DNA from: Thermoguttaceae bacterium
GTDB lineage: Bacteria; Planctomycetota; Planctomycetia; Pirellulales; Thermoguttaceae
Length of the DNA: 41,553 bases
Direction of reading: 5' to 3'
NCBI GenBank assembly: GCA_017939795.1
Contig: JAGBAA010000116.1
Location: forward strand, 1 to 41,553
The notes under the pieces: model-generated
What the model was told of the DNA's origin: nothing
What the model saw: the letters and a program-made list of their open reading frames with translations, nothing else
The model's database searches: none
Made by a program: the position numbers and the translations under genes
In this document: in pieces, positions 8,312 through 14,519 of the stretch
Layout: each line of letters starts with the position of its first letter
Position numbering within the stretch: the stretch's first letter is position 1

Positions 8312-8355
8312 TGACAGAATTCTGACAGAATGTCGGCAGTTTGTTGACAGTTTCA
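8312..8355 (+). repeat. Four 11-bp tandem iterons, TGACAGAATGT-like
   Basis: Four consecutive 11-base units read TGACAGAATTC, TGACAGAATGT, CGGCAGTTTGT and TGACAGTTTCA, starting at 8312, 8323, 8334 and 8345. An 11-bp period places each copy on nearly the same face of the helix, as expected for a multimeric activator site. The fourth copy contains a perfect TTGACA (8344-8349). The array begins right after the sigma-like regulator gene and ends where the 8354-8399 dyad begins. Confidence 0.8.
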
Positions 8356-8399
8356 CCTCCCCTTTCTGTGATATAATTTAATCACAGGAAGGGGAGGTG
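8344..8399 (+). promoter_or_regulatory. Extended -10 promoter embedded in a 19-20 bp inverted repeat
   Basis: Arms at 8354-8372 and 8381-8399 pair over 19 bp with a single G.T mismatch. The element TGATATAAT (8369-8377) lies at the dyad centre and is a perfect extended -10 box. TTGACA at 8344-8349 is 22 bp upstream, too far for a standard spacer, so the promoter may rely on an activator at the iterons or be strongly repressed by a dyad-binding protein. Read as RNA, the dyad forms a very stable hairpin followed by a pyrimidine-rich stretch, so a terminator for the lysis operon is an alternative. Confidence 0.6.
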
Positions 8400-8433
8400 T
8401 TCTTCTTTCTGGAGTAAGAAGGGAGTGATCCGG

Positions 8434-8898
8434 ATGATGAATTTCGGAGGAATCAGTCAGGGTGTTCCGCAGCAGTACGGGCAGCCGATGATGTATCCTT
8501 ACGGCGGGATGAGTCAGAATCTTCCGCAGCAGGCACCACAGAGGCAGGTGGACCGGGTGACGGGAATCGAAGGTGCGCGGATGTTCCAGCTTGCACCGAA
8601 TTCGGCAGTCGCGCTGTTTGACAACACGAGGGACATATTTTTCTGGAAGACGACGGATTCCGGAGGGTTCCCGACGATCCGTGCGTTTTCATTCACGGAA
8701 ATCGATCTGAATACCGGGCAGACCAGTACGGAGACCATGAGCAGATCGGACATTGAAACTATGATTCAGACGGAGGTACAGAGATATGCCGAGCAGTTTA
8801 TTCGGAACTTCGCCGGCGGCACAGCCGCAGCAGGGGCAGGCACCGTCCCAGCAGCCGAACATGGCGCAGCAGGTGGCTCAGCTCCGGGAAATGTTTAA
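8434..8898 (+). CDS. Gln-rich conserved gut-phage protein, function unknown
   Basis: This 154-residue protein has an N-terminal low-complexity stretch rich in Gln, Pro, Gly, Met and Tyr (residues 1-40). A conserved-looking core follows (RVTGIEGARMFQLAPNSAV, ALFDNTRDIFFWKTTD, GFPTIRAF) and then a helical segment. A similar core recurs in uncharacterised Clostridia phage proteins located after lysis genes (recalled, not searched). ATG 8434 is 9 bases after AAGGGA and is preferred to GTG 8425, which would sit in the Shine-Dalgarno. Its last 37 codons overlap the next gene in another frame and encode only Ala/Gly-rich sequence. It is the first gene of the accessory cassette. Confidence 0.75.
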   Translation: MMNFGGISQGVPQQYGQPMMYPYGGMSQNLPQQAPQRQVDRVTGIEGARMFQLAPNSAVALFDNTRDIFFWKTTDSGGFPTIRAFSFTEIDLNTGQTSTETMSRSDIETMIQTEVQRYAEQFIRNFAGGTAAAGAGTVPAAEHGAAGGSAPGNV

Positions 8899-9049
8899 CG
8901 GGAAGAATCCGCAGGCGGTCATGCAGTTGTTCGCTCAGCGGAATCCACAGTTTGCACAGTTCATGCAGATGTACGGGAACAGCACGCCGGAGCAGGTATG
9001 TGCGGCGTACGGGCTGGACTGGCGGCAGATCGCACCGCTCCTCAGATAA
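8786..9049 (+). CDS. Gln-rich small protein overlapping the previous gene by 113 bp
   Basis: This 87-residue protein starts at ATG 8786 behind GGAGG at 8772-8776. Residues 1-30 are Gln/Pro/Ala-rich. The rest is helical, with repeated NPQ motifs (NGKNPQAVMQLFAQ, RNPQFAQFMQM) and a C-terminal YGLDWRQIAPLL. Paralogous small proteins with NPQ repeats accompany the preceding gene type in other gut phages (recalled). The strong Shine-Dalgarno makes independent translation likely despite the long out-of-frame overlap. Function unknown. Confidence 0.72.
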   Translation: MPSSLFGTSPAAQPQQGQAPSQQPNMAQQVAQLREMFNGKNPQAVMQLFAQRNPQFAQFMQMYGNSTPEQVCAAYGLDWRQIAPLLR

Positions 9050-9050
9050 G

Positions 9051-9081
9051 GCAAACCCCGGTGATGCGCACACCGGTTTGC
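9051..9081 (+). promoter_or_regulatory. RNA hairpin between cassette genes
   Basis: GCAAACCCCGGTG (9051-9063) pairs with CACCGGTTTGC (9071-9081) with a two-base C bulge and a short loop. No T-run follows, so it is not a standard terminator. It could be an mRNA stability or processing element, or an attenuator, in front of the Gly-rich gene. Confidence 0.45.
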
Positions 9082-9132
9082 AAATATATGACGTAAATCC
9101 ACCAGAGAAATTGAATATTCAGGGAGGTAATT

Positions 9133-9753
9133 ATGGATAACCTTTCGGTAGCGGACATTGCAGCCGTAACAGATAAAAATTACTGCAATATGGGATATGG
9201 CGGCTTCGGCGGAGGCTGGGGCAACGACTGGACGATGATCATTCTGTTCGCACTGATTTTCGGCAACGGGTTCGGCGGATTCGGCGGAAACCGCGGCTTC
9301 GGTGAAAATCTGGCGACGGAGGGCACGGTACAGCGTGGTTTCGACCACCAGACCACCACTTCCAAACTCGACAATCTGGCGTATGGTATCGCCAATGCGG
9401 GATATGAAACTGCGCGTCAGATCGACGGCGTAAACACCAACATTCTGACTCAGTTCGGCGAACTGTCCCATCAGATCGCGGCGTGCTGCTGCGACATCCA
9501 GAGGGGTATTGATTCCGTCAACTACAACGGCGCGATCAATACCGCAAACATCATCCAGGCACAGGAACGCGGAACGCAGAAGATTCTCGACGCGATCTGC
9601 GGCAACCGGATGGCGGATATGCAGAACCAGATCAATCAGCTCCAGCTTCAGGCTGCACTGTGCGGTGTGGTACGGTATCCGACGGCAACCACGTTCTCGG
9701 CCCAGAATCCGTTCTGTTTCAACAGCGGATGCGGCTGTAACGGCGGTTATTAA
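9133..9753 (+). CDS. Gly-rich, Cys-containing conserved phage protein, function unknown
   Basis: This 206-residue protein starts at ATG 9133 behind CAGGGAGG. Its parts in order are a short N-terminal segment, a Gly/Phe/Trp-rich region with a hydrophobic patch (WTMIILFALIFGNGFGG, residues about 30-60), and a helical region from residue 70 with conserved-looking GIANAGYETARQIDGV. A cysteine triplet (CCCDIQRGIDSVNYN) and a Cys/Gly-rich end (FNSGCGCNGGY) follow. Proteins with this layout are widespread in Clostridia gut phages and prophages but have no assigned role (recalled). It could be a secreted or virion-surface component (inference). A terminator follows at 9786-9821. Confidence 0.75.
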   Translation: MDNLSVADIAAVTDKNYCNMGYGGFGGGWGNDWTMIILFALIFGNGFGGFGGNRGFGENLATEGTVQRGFDHQTTTSKLDNLAYGIANAGYETARQIDGVNTNILTQFGELSHQIAACCCDIQRGIDSVNYNGAINTANIIQAQERGTQKILDAICGNRMADMQNQINQLQLQAALCGVVRYPTATTFSAQNPFCFNSGCGCNGGY

Positions 9754-9785
9754 ATCAGCAGAACAGTTTCAGACTGTCGTGACAA

Positions 9786-9821
9786 AACCGGGAGGGCGGC
9801 AGTTCTCCCGGTTCATTTTTT
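9786..9821 (+). terminator. Rho-independent terminator after the Gly-rich gene
   Basis: AACCGGGAG (9786-9794) pairs perfectly with CTCCCGGTT (9805-9813) around a 10-base loop. A T-rich tract CATTTTTT follows (9814-9821). The next gene begins only 20 bases later with its own strong ribosome-binding site, so termination may be partial and set expression ratios in the cassette. Confidence 0.82.
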
Positions 9822-9840
9822 GAATTTACAGGAGGTATAT

Positions 9841-10230
9841 ATGATTCAGGTTTTCAGAAACACTCCGGTCGATGTTCTGGCCGGCGGCGAGCTGACGTTC
9901 ACGGGGACGAAGTTCCGGAAAGGGAGTACCGCTGTACTGAACAACGGCGGGATTGATCTTAACTGCGACGGTGTATACATGATCACTGCAAACTTTTCGT
10001 TTACGGCAACAGCGGCAGGGGATGTGACGGTAACGATGCAGGTTGACGGTATGCTGTCTGCGGCGGATGTTGCGGTTGCGACTGCGGCAGCGGGAGACAC
10101 GGTCAATGTAACGGTAGTATCGCTGATTCCGGTACGGAAGTGCGGATGTTCTCCAGCGGACATCGGGTACATTGTCAGTGTTGCCGGTACGCTGGTAGAT
10201 GCGGATGCGGTTGTAACGAAGCTGTGCTGA
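9841..10230 (+). CDS. Small beta-sandwich protein, C1q/BclA-C-terminal-like
   Basis: This 129-residue protein starts at ATG 9841 behind AGGAGG (9829-9835). It is almost wholly beta-strand-like: FTGTKFRKGSTAVLNNGG, DGVYMITANFSFTA, DVTVTMQVDG, DTVNVTVVSLIPV. The VYMITANFSFT and VTMQVDG strands fit the jelly-roll of TNF/C1q-like domains such as the BclA C-terminal domain, which trimerise. This is a fold-level guess from strand pattern. Two Cys are near residue 108 and one ends the protein. As part of the 8434-10745 cassette it may be a surface or decoration protein (inference). Confidence 0.72.
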   Translation: MIQVFRNTPVDVLAGGELTFTGTKFRKGSTAVLNNGGIDLNCDGVYMITANFSFTATAAGDVTVTMQVDGMLSAADVAVATAAAGDTVNVTVVSLIPVRKCGCSPADIGYIVSVAGTLVDADAVVTKLC

Positions 10231-10242
10231 CGGAGGTACATC

Positions 10243-10449
10243 ATGGAAGAAACGAAGTTTGACGGAATGGCACTCGGCTGCGCGGACGGCGCAGAGAAAA
10301 TGGATGAATTCACGTTATGGATTCTGATGATGCTGTTTCTTTCGGTTGGCATTCCTGCACCTGATCCGGGCATCCAGAAGATGAAGGAGGATATGGCGGA
10401 GATACGCGGAAAGATGTCGGTGATCGAAAAGATGATCGGAGGTAAGTGA
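10243..10449 (+). CDS. Small single-helix membrane protein
   Basis: This 68-residue protein starts at ATG 10243 behind ACGGAGG. One hydrophobic helix (FTLWILMMLFLSVGI, residues about 23-39) separates an acidic N-terminus from an amphipathic helix (IQKMKEDMAEIRGKM). No family is recognised. The gene is coupled to the next by overlap of TGA and ATG at 10447-10451. Confidence 0.65.
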   Translation: MEETKFDGMALGCADGAEKMDEFTLWILMMLFLSVGIPAPDPGIQKMKEDMAEIRGKMSVIEKMIGGK

Positions 10450-10745
10450 TGGCAAACTATTCGAAAATCGAGGGGATCATTGCGGTAATCGACGACAGCA
10501 TCAAGGACGCGGCGATGCAGTGCGACTGGGCGTGTGAAGCGAAGGATGCCGGCGAACGCGAGACGGCGATGATGTTTCACGGGGAGGCGTCGAAGCGGTT
10601 GACGGGCGCGAAGGAGTGGCTGGAGAAAAACCGCGAGATGCTGCACGACCCGAAGAACGCCGAAGCCGTAGCGAAGGTTATGGTGCGGAGGCTGGAGGAC
10701 AAGATTGCACATATGATGTCGAAAACTGCGGGGTTCAAGGCATGA
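10449..10745 (+). CDS. Small helical protein, last gene of the accessory cassette
   Basis: This 98-residue protein is entirely helical and charged. ATG 10449 is chosen because GGAGG (10438-10442) is 6 bases upstream; GTG 10446 would be only 3 bases away. The core DAGERETAMMFHGEASKRLTGAKEWLEKN resembles helical-hairpin proteins found near gut-phage structural genes (recalled). Function unknown. A bidirectional terminator begins two bases after the stop. Confidence 0.7.
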   Translation: MANYSKIEGIIAVIDDSIKDAAMQCDWACEAKDAGERETAMMFHGEASKRLTGAKEWLEKNREMLHDPKNAEAVAKVMVRRLEDKIAHMMSKTAGFKA

Positions 10746-10746
10746 G

Positions 10747-10776
10747 AAAAAGCGAGGGCGGAAGCTCTCGCTTTTT
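10747..10776. terminator. Bidirectional Rho-independent terminator between convergent operons
   Basis: AAAAAGCGAG (10747-10756) pairs with CTCGCTTTTT (10767-10776) over 10 bp with a 10-base loop. The A-run and T-run make it functional for both strands: it closes the plus-strand accessory cassette and the minus-strand recombinase operon, whose stop is at 10840. Confidence 0.85.
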
Positions 10777-10789
10777 GTGTGGCATAGTG

Positions 10790-10843
10790 ATAACATATAT
10801 CATTAATGTTCATATACATATAACAACAAATGTTATATGTTAT
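10790..10843. promoter_or_regulatory. Candidate attP: 54-bp imperfect dyad at the 3' end of the serine recombinase gene
   Basis: Pairing each base i with 21633-i gives 20 complementary pairs of 27. These include ten consecutive pairs at the outer ends (ATAACATATA at 10790-10799 with TATATGTTAT at 10834-10843), a CATT/AATG block, and an inner ATAT/ATAT block. The centre is the non-palindromic dinucleotide AC at 10816-10817. A roughly 50-bp imperfect dyad around a non-palindromic central dinucleotide, next to the recombinase gene, is what large serine integrase attP sites look like. It includes the recombinase stop codon. Competing reading: a hairpin at 10816-10840 (10-bp perfect arms) acting as an RNA element. 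Confidence 0.6.
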
Positions 10844-12381
10844 ATTTTATAAAAAATTTGCAGGGATATAGGGGTGTCCTCCCACCTGCCGCGGGTGCTT
10901 TTGGGGCGGTTATATTTTATAATCGTTATAACACTTTTTAACATACTATTGATTTCTTTTGCGGGGGAATCCGGATTGCGGATAATATCAATACATTTTT
11001 GCATAGATGCACAGAAAACAGAGTAGTCGTTTTCTGTTTTTTTATTGGATTCGATTTTTTCAATTTCGGCGGTTACATTTTTTATTCGTTCGTTTACTTC
11101 CGCACTTCGTTCCAAAAATACCTCTTCGGAGTATATACCGCGTTCGAGCAATTCAAACTGGCGTTTCTGCTGTTTTTGGAGTTCTGCGAGTTCCTTTTGA
11201 TAGATTTCGGTGGTAGGATCAGACGCAGCGGCATTAGAATTTTTCTCAATTTTCTGGCGGTATTCTTCGAGGGTGAATTGCATGGAACCGCAGATATGTT
11301 CCAGCAAGACGGAAAGGCGGACGGAACGTGTGGTACAATCAGCAGAGGCACAAAGGATGAATGGCTGGGAATCGTGATCGCCGAAACGGTAGGTCATGGA
11401 TTTTCCGCATACTCCGCATTTCACTAACCCTGCGAGCGGGTTGACGATATCATAATTTGCTCGGACAGCAGGGTGGGCGCGCGATCGGCGGAGTTCCTGC
11501 GCAAGAGCAAATGTTTCCTGCGTGATAATAGCCGGGTGACGTGCATCGGCGCAGATATAATCCCCTTCGTCGGACAGTCTGCGACGGGTGATGATTTTTC
11601 CATCGGAAAACTCTTTCGTCTCTTTTTGGCGTTGCCATGTGATTTTTGATATATACAACGGATTGATGAGAATTCCTTTGACTGCGTAATTTGTCCAGCG
11701 GTCGGATTTTCGGGGTTTTACACCCAAAGTATTCAGACGTCTGGCGATTTCCGTAGGACCGGCGTGCTCCGGCCCGGTGTACAGTTCATAGATCAGCCGG
11801 ACGACGGCGGCTTCCTCTTCGCAGATTTCAAGGGTAGGACGTTTATCTACATACACACGGCGGTAGCCGTAGGGATCACCGGAATAGATGTAGTTTCCTT
11901 CCAGTACGCTTTGCCGTCGGCCTCGTCCCATGATTTTTTTGATGTACTCGAGGTAGTCGTTACCGTGCATGATTTCCATCTCAAAAAATTTCCGGTCATA
12001 CTCATCGGCGACGTTGTATGTGCGGATGGGCGTGACAATCAGGCAGCCGGTGTATCGGAAGAGGGCGGACAATTCGCCGACGTCGGAAAGATCGCCGCGG
12101 GAGAGACGCTGAAGGTCTACGCAGAGGACGGCGTCGATTTCTTTATTCTGGATCATGCGGATGACATACTGCATCACCGGACGGGACGCGATGGTTTCGC
12201 CGGACTGGACTTCACGGTAGATACGGTCGGCGGGAAGTTCGGCGTTGTAGGTGCGGAGGCAGTAGTCCTGGATCATGCGTTCGTGCTTGGCGAGAACGGA
12301 TTCGACGGTTTCCTCACCGTCTGCGCGTGATTTGCGCAGATAAGCGACAATCCGATGGAAGGGGGGCAGTTTTGTTTCCAT
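10840..12381 (-). CDS. Large serine recombinase (phage integrase)
   Basis: This 513-residue protein carries out integration and excision by serine-mediated strand exchange. The resolvase domain (residues 10-150) has the catalytic Ser18 in YLRKSR and the LQRLSRGDLSD motif at 90-100. The recombinase domain spans about 165-300 (GYRRV, TEIARRLNTLG). A zinc ribbon has C322, C325, C344 and C349, and a coiled coil covers about 385-445. This is the normal order for the family. ATG 12381 is preferred because AAAGGA lies 8 bases upstream and the YLRKSR position fits; an upstream in-frame extension to 12474 overlaps the previous gene. A candidate attP covers its 3' end. The gene before it on the same strand ends 14 bases upstream. 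Confidence 0.93.
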   Translation of the reverse strand: METKLPPFHRIVAYLRKSRADGEETVESVLAKHERMIQDYCLRTYNAELPADRIYREVQSGETIASRPVMQYVIRMIQNKEIDAVLCVDLQRLSRGDLSDVGELSALFRYTGCLIVTPIRTYNVADEYDRKFFEMEIMHGNDYLEYIKKIMGRGRRQSVLEGNYIYSGDPYGYRRVYVDKRPTLEICEEEAAVVRLIYELYTGPEHAGPTEIARRLNTLGVKPRKSDRWTNYAVKGILINPLYISKITWQRQKETKEFSDGKIITRRRLSDEGDYICADARHPAIITQETFALAQELRRSRAHPAVRANYDIVNPLAGLVKCGVCGKSMTYRFGDHDSQPFILCASADCTTRSVRLSVLLEHICGSMQFTLEEYRQKIEKNSNAAASDPTTEIYQKELAELQKQQKRQFELLERGIYSEEVFLERSAEVNERIKNVTAEIEKIESNKKTENDYSVFCASMQKCIDIIRNPDSPAKEINSMLKSVITIIKYNRPKSTRGRWEDTPISLQIFYKI

Positions 12382-12395
12382 GGGGATTCCTTTCG

Positions 12396-12854
12396 TTAGA
12401 GTAAGATTACGCCGAGGACAACCACAAGAACAACCACGAGAACCAACACAAGCGCGAGGGAAATGAACAGCCATGTGATATACTTGTTCTTTCTGTCCAT
12501 CCGTACTCGATAGTCCTTGAGCTGTCCTTTCAGATCTCGTATGTCATTTTCGAGGCGTGAGATTTTGTCGTCTTTGTGGCGGATTTCGAGGTCATACATT
12601 TCTGTGAGGTGGGCGACGTAGCTGTAATAATCTTCTTCGTCGATTTCGTCGTCTGTATCCGGGAGATCATCGGTGTTGATGTCGATGCCGAGCTCTTTGA
12701 AAAACTTCTGGGAAAACTCGGTCGGCCAGCGGTCGGTGGTTTCAAACTTCATGTAGCGGTAGTAGGTGCTGGGGGCGGTTTCGGTTTTTTCGATCATGCG
12801 GCTTGCCTTGATGTCCTTCTGTTTCATGATCGCGCGAACCTGCTGCATTTTCAT
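12396..12854 (-). CDS. Tail-anchored HTH-like protein upstream of the recombinase
   Basis: In this 152-residue protein, residues 1-40 look like a small helix-turn-helix (VRAIMKQKDIKASRMIE, APSTYYRYMKF). A strongly acidic linker (60-76) and a coiled coil (about 85-122) follow. The protein ends in a 25-residue Leu/Val-only transmembrane helix (127-152). Start is ATG 12854 behind GGAGGA. The topology is a cytoplasmic DNA-binding head tethered to the membrane. Its location with the recombinase in one minus-strand operon suggests a regulator sensing membrane state, or a superinfection-exclusion factor. Both roles are inference, and no family is recognised. Confidence 0.75.
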   Translation of the reverse strand: MKMQQVRAIMKQKDIKASRMIEKTETAPSTYYRYMKFETTDRWPTEFSQKFFKELGIDINTDDLPDTDDEIDEEDYYSYVAHLTEMYDLEIRHKDDKISRLENDIRDLKGQLKDYRVRMDRKNKYITWLFISLALVLVLVVVLVVVLGVILL

Positions 12855-12983
12855 TCGGGGAGTCCTCCGGATTTAATGTTGTTGGGAGAGAGTGAGAGTA
12901 TTTTGGGAGTTTTCTCACGGATTTTCACGGTTTTCCAAGGGGTGGGTGAGATTTACAACCAAAAAATGGTGGTGCAGTTCTGA

Positions 12984-13023
12984 ATTTTAGCACTTGTTTC
13001 CTACAGGAAAGGTGTGTTATAAT
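12984..13023. promoter_or_regulatory. Divergent promoter pair with central dyad
   Basis: Rightward: TTGTTT (12994-12999), 18-bp spacer, extended -10 TGTTATAAT (13015-13023), reading toward the 37-aa gene at 13142. Leftward: extended -10 TGCTAAAAT on the minus strand (12984-12992), reading toward the HTH-TM/recombinase operon. A perfect palindrome TTTCCTACAGGAAA (12997-13010) sits in the rightward spacer and just upstream of the leftward -10, so one bound protein could control both directions. The leftward promoter is the less certain of the two. Confidence 0.58.
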
Positions 13024-13141
13024 AGCACCGAAATGTTTGATACCTATAGTGTACAGCATTTCACAAGGACTATCAATTGACAATCCGCACAAAAAAGAGC
13101 GGAAAAATTTTTATTTTAAAATAATACAGGAGGTAACACTT

Positions 13142-13255
13142 ATGACGAAGGCCGAAATGATTAAGCAAATCATCGAAATGTTAAGAGGGTCCAGCTACGG
13201 CACCGTACTGCTGATTTATAATTTTGCGATCGGAGTTACCTCCGCGACTAAGTAG
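13142..13255 (+). CDS. 37-aa peptide in its own transcription unit
   Basis: ATG 13142 is preceded by CAGGAGG (13129-13135). The product has an amphipathic N-terminal helix (TKAEMIKQIIEMLRG) and a hydrophobic C-terminal helix (TVLLIYNFAIGVT). Promoter 12994-13023 and terminator 13272-13316 make it a monocistronic unit of about 290 nt inside the minus-strand lysogeny region. Similar short peptides occur near Firmicutes prophage repressors (recalled). Function unknown; a small regulatory or membrane-active peptide is possible. A longer in-frame start at 13037 lacks a ribosome-binding site and was rejected. Confidence 0.68.
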   Translation: MTKAEMIKQIIEMLRGSSYGTVLLIYNFAIGVTSATK

Positions 13256-13271
13256 AGGGAACGACAAGAAG

Positions 13272-13316
13272 AAAAACCGGAAGCGGGTCTCCGACGGGGA
13301 GAGGCTTCCGGTTTTT
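13272..13316. terminator. Strong bidirectional terminator between 13255 and 13328
   Basis: AAAAACCGGAAGC (13272-13284) pairs perfectly with GCTTCCGGTTTTT (13304-13316). The 19-base apical loop can itself pair (CTCC with GGAG). With A and T runs on either side, it serves the 37-aa gene on the plus strand and the lysogeny operon ending at 13328 on the minus strand. Confidence 0.88.
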
Positions 13317-13327
13317 ATAAGTTAGAG

Positions 13328-13696
13328 TTACTTACTTTTGTTAAGATGCATAACCCTGTACTCTGCATCCGAACGATCTGTGAATACATTACAGCCAAAA
13401 TCAGAAAGATCATAAGTCATACCACTGCATTGTGCAACAACGTAATGTCCGGTAATGACAAAGTTCAGCACGATTTCTTCTGTGAGTATGTAAATTTCTT
13501 TATCTTCATCGGGATCATATTTTTTATGCACCGTATAGACTACTTCTTCCGGTTTGCATGGAAGCCGGAATAAACGTCCGTTTTCTTCTGCTTCTTCGTA
13601 TCTTTTTAACTTTTGATAGGCGGATTCAAACCATTCCGCGAAGCCACGGGTCATTTCGTCGGGATTGTCGCAGGGGGATGTAAGACGTTCGGACAT
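13328..13696 (-). CDS. Small phage protein with LPCKxxxxVY motif, function unknown
   Basis: This 122-residue protein starts at ATG 13696 behind GGAGGAA. The N-terminal part is helical (RGFAEWFESAYQKLKRYEEAEENG) and the second half is beta-rich with GRLFRLPCKPEEVVYTVHKK and a C-terminal FTDRSDAEYRVMHL. The PCK...VY...(F)xxREEAE layout is a recurrent small protein type in Clostridia phages, and the gene at 29855 encodes a related layout. It is the last gene of the 14954-to-13328 minus-strand operon, so it may be expressed in lysogens (inference). Function unknown. Confidence 0.7.
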   Translation of the reverse strand: MSERLTSPCDNPDEMTRGFAEWFESAYQKLKRYEEAEENGRLFRLPCKPEEVVYTVHKKYDPDEDKEIYILTEEIVLNFVITGHYVVAQCSGMTYDLSDFGCNVFTDRSDAEYRVMHLNKSK

Positions 13697-13726
13697 AATA
13701 TGTTCCTCCGGTTCATAAATTTTCTG

Positions 13727-14518
13727 TCAATCAACAATGATTTTACAGCGATTGAGTTTTAAGTATTGTCCTTCAGAAAGGGAGATATAGCGCGATCCGG
13801 TGAAGGAACCGTTGCTGTCGATATCGTTGCGGCGAACATCATTATATATGCAGTAGTAGCCGCCATATTTTTCGTCAGTGATTTCAAGTTTATATTCTCC
13901 CGCAGGGATATGTTCACCAATTATATAAAATCCTTCACCAAAGGCCCCATTTTGCTTCCGAGGAGCTTCTGCCTGTTTTATCGGGAAGGCATCGCACCGG
14001 CGGAGTTCAAGATATTCTCCATCGTACACTTCGATAATGGAATTGGTCGCAAAACTGTCATTCTCAATGATGTCATCTGCGTTCGGGTCGGATGAATACA
14101 CAAAATACCCACCGTATTTCACATCAGATACCCAGAGCATATATGTCCCCGCCGGAATATCCTTACCGACCTTGTACTGACCTTCACCGTATTTTTCGGA
14201 CGGCTGTACCGGAGCGGCAGGGGTATCATACGTTTTACCCGGTTCGCTCACTGTCGCCATGTTCCGTGCGGCATCGTAGCCTACTTCCAGACCGTAGGCT
14301 TCGGCCAGAGCACGGAGGGGAGCGTAGGTAGTGCCATTGTAGATGAACGTCATGACATCGTTTCCGTTTGCGTCCTTCGGCTGGAATTCCGTTCCGTTGA
14401 CGAGGATTTTGACGGAAGGGTCTACGCTGATGGAGATCATGTTTCCGGCGGCGAAGGACGTGACAGCCAGGGTACACGCCGCGCCGACGGTGAGGATGGT
14501 TTTTTGAAGTTTATTCAT
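13727..14518 (-). CDS. Secreted protein: copper-amine-oxidase-N-like domain plus two C-terminal repeats
   Basis: This 263-residue protein has a classical signal peptide (MNKLQKTILTVGAACTLAVT, cleavage near A24). Residues 28-95 match the copper amine oxidase N-terminal stalk domain common in Clostridia exported proteins (SVKILVNGTEF, FIYNGTTYAPLRALAEA). Then come two clear repeats, 110-176 and 193-259, each with (Y/F)GEGxYxxGxxIPAGxYxL, KYGGYxxxY, a Ser/Phe motif, GxYLxLxRC. No catalytic residues are evident. ATG 14518 with GGAGG upstream is preferred to the longer frame at 14554. It sits in the lysogeny module, so it is a good candidate for a lysogenic-conversion (moron) product acting outside the host cell (inference). 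Confidence 0.85.
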   Translation of the reverse strand: MNKLQKTILTVGAACTLAVTSFAAGNMISISVDPSVKILVNGTEFQPKDANGNDVMTFIYNGTTYAPLRALAEAYGLEVGYDAARNMATVSEPGKTYDTPAAPVQPSEKYGEGQYKVGKDIPAGTYMLWVSDVKYGGYFVYSSDPNADDIIENDSFATNSIIEVYDGEYLELRRCDAFPIKQAEAPRKQNGAFGEGFYIIGEHIPAGEYKLEITDEKYGGYYCIYNDVRRNDIDSNGSFTGSRYISLSEGQYLKLNRCKIIVD

Positions 14519-14519
14519 A

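Noticed and set aside
12382..12474. N-terminal extension of the serine recombinase to 12474
   Set aside because: It overlaps the HTH-membrane gene, adds a Cys/Arg-rich segment unlike the family, and has no ribosome-binding site. ATG 12381 does.
13037..13141. Longer start for the 37-aa peptide
   Set aside because: Upstream codons have no Shine-Dalgarno; CAGGAGG immediately precedes ATG 13142 and the added residues do not look conserved.
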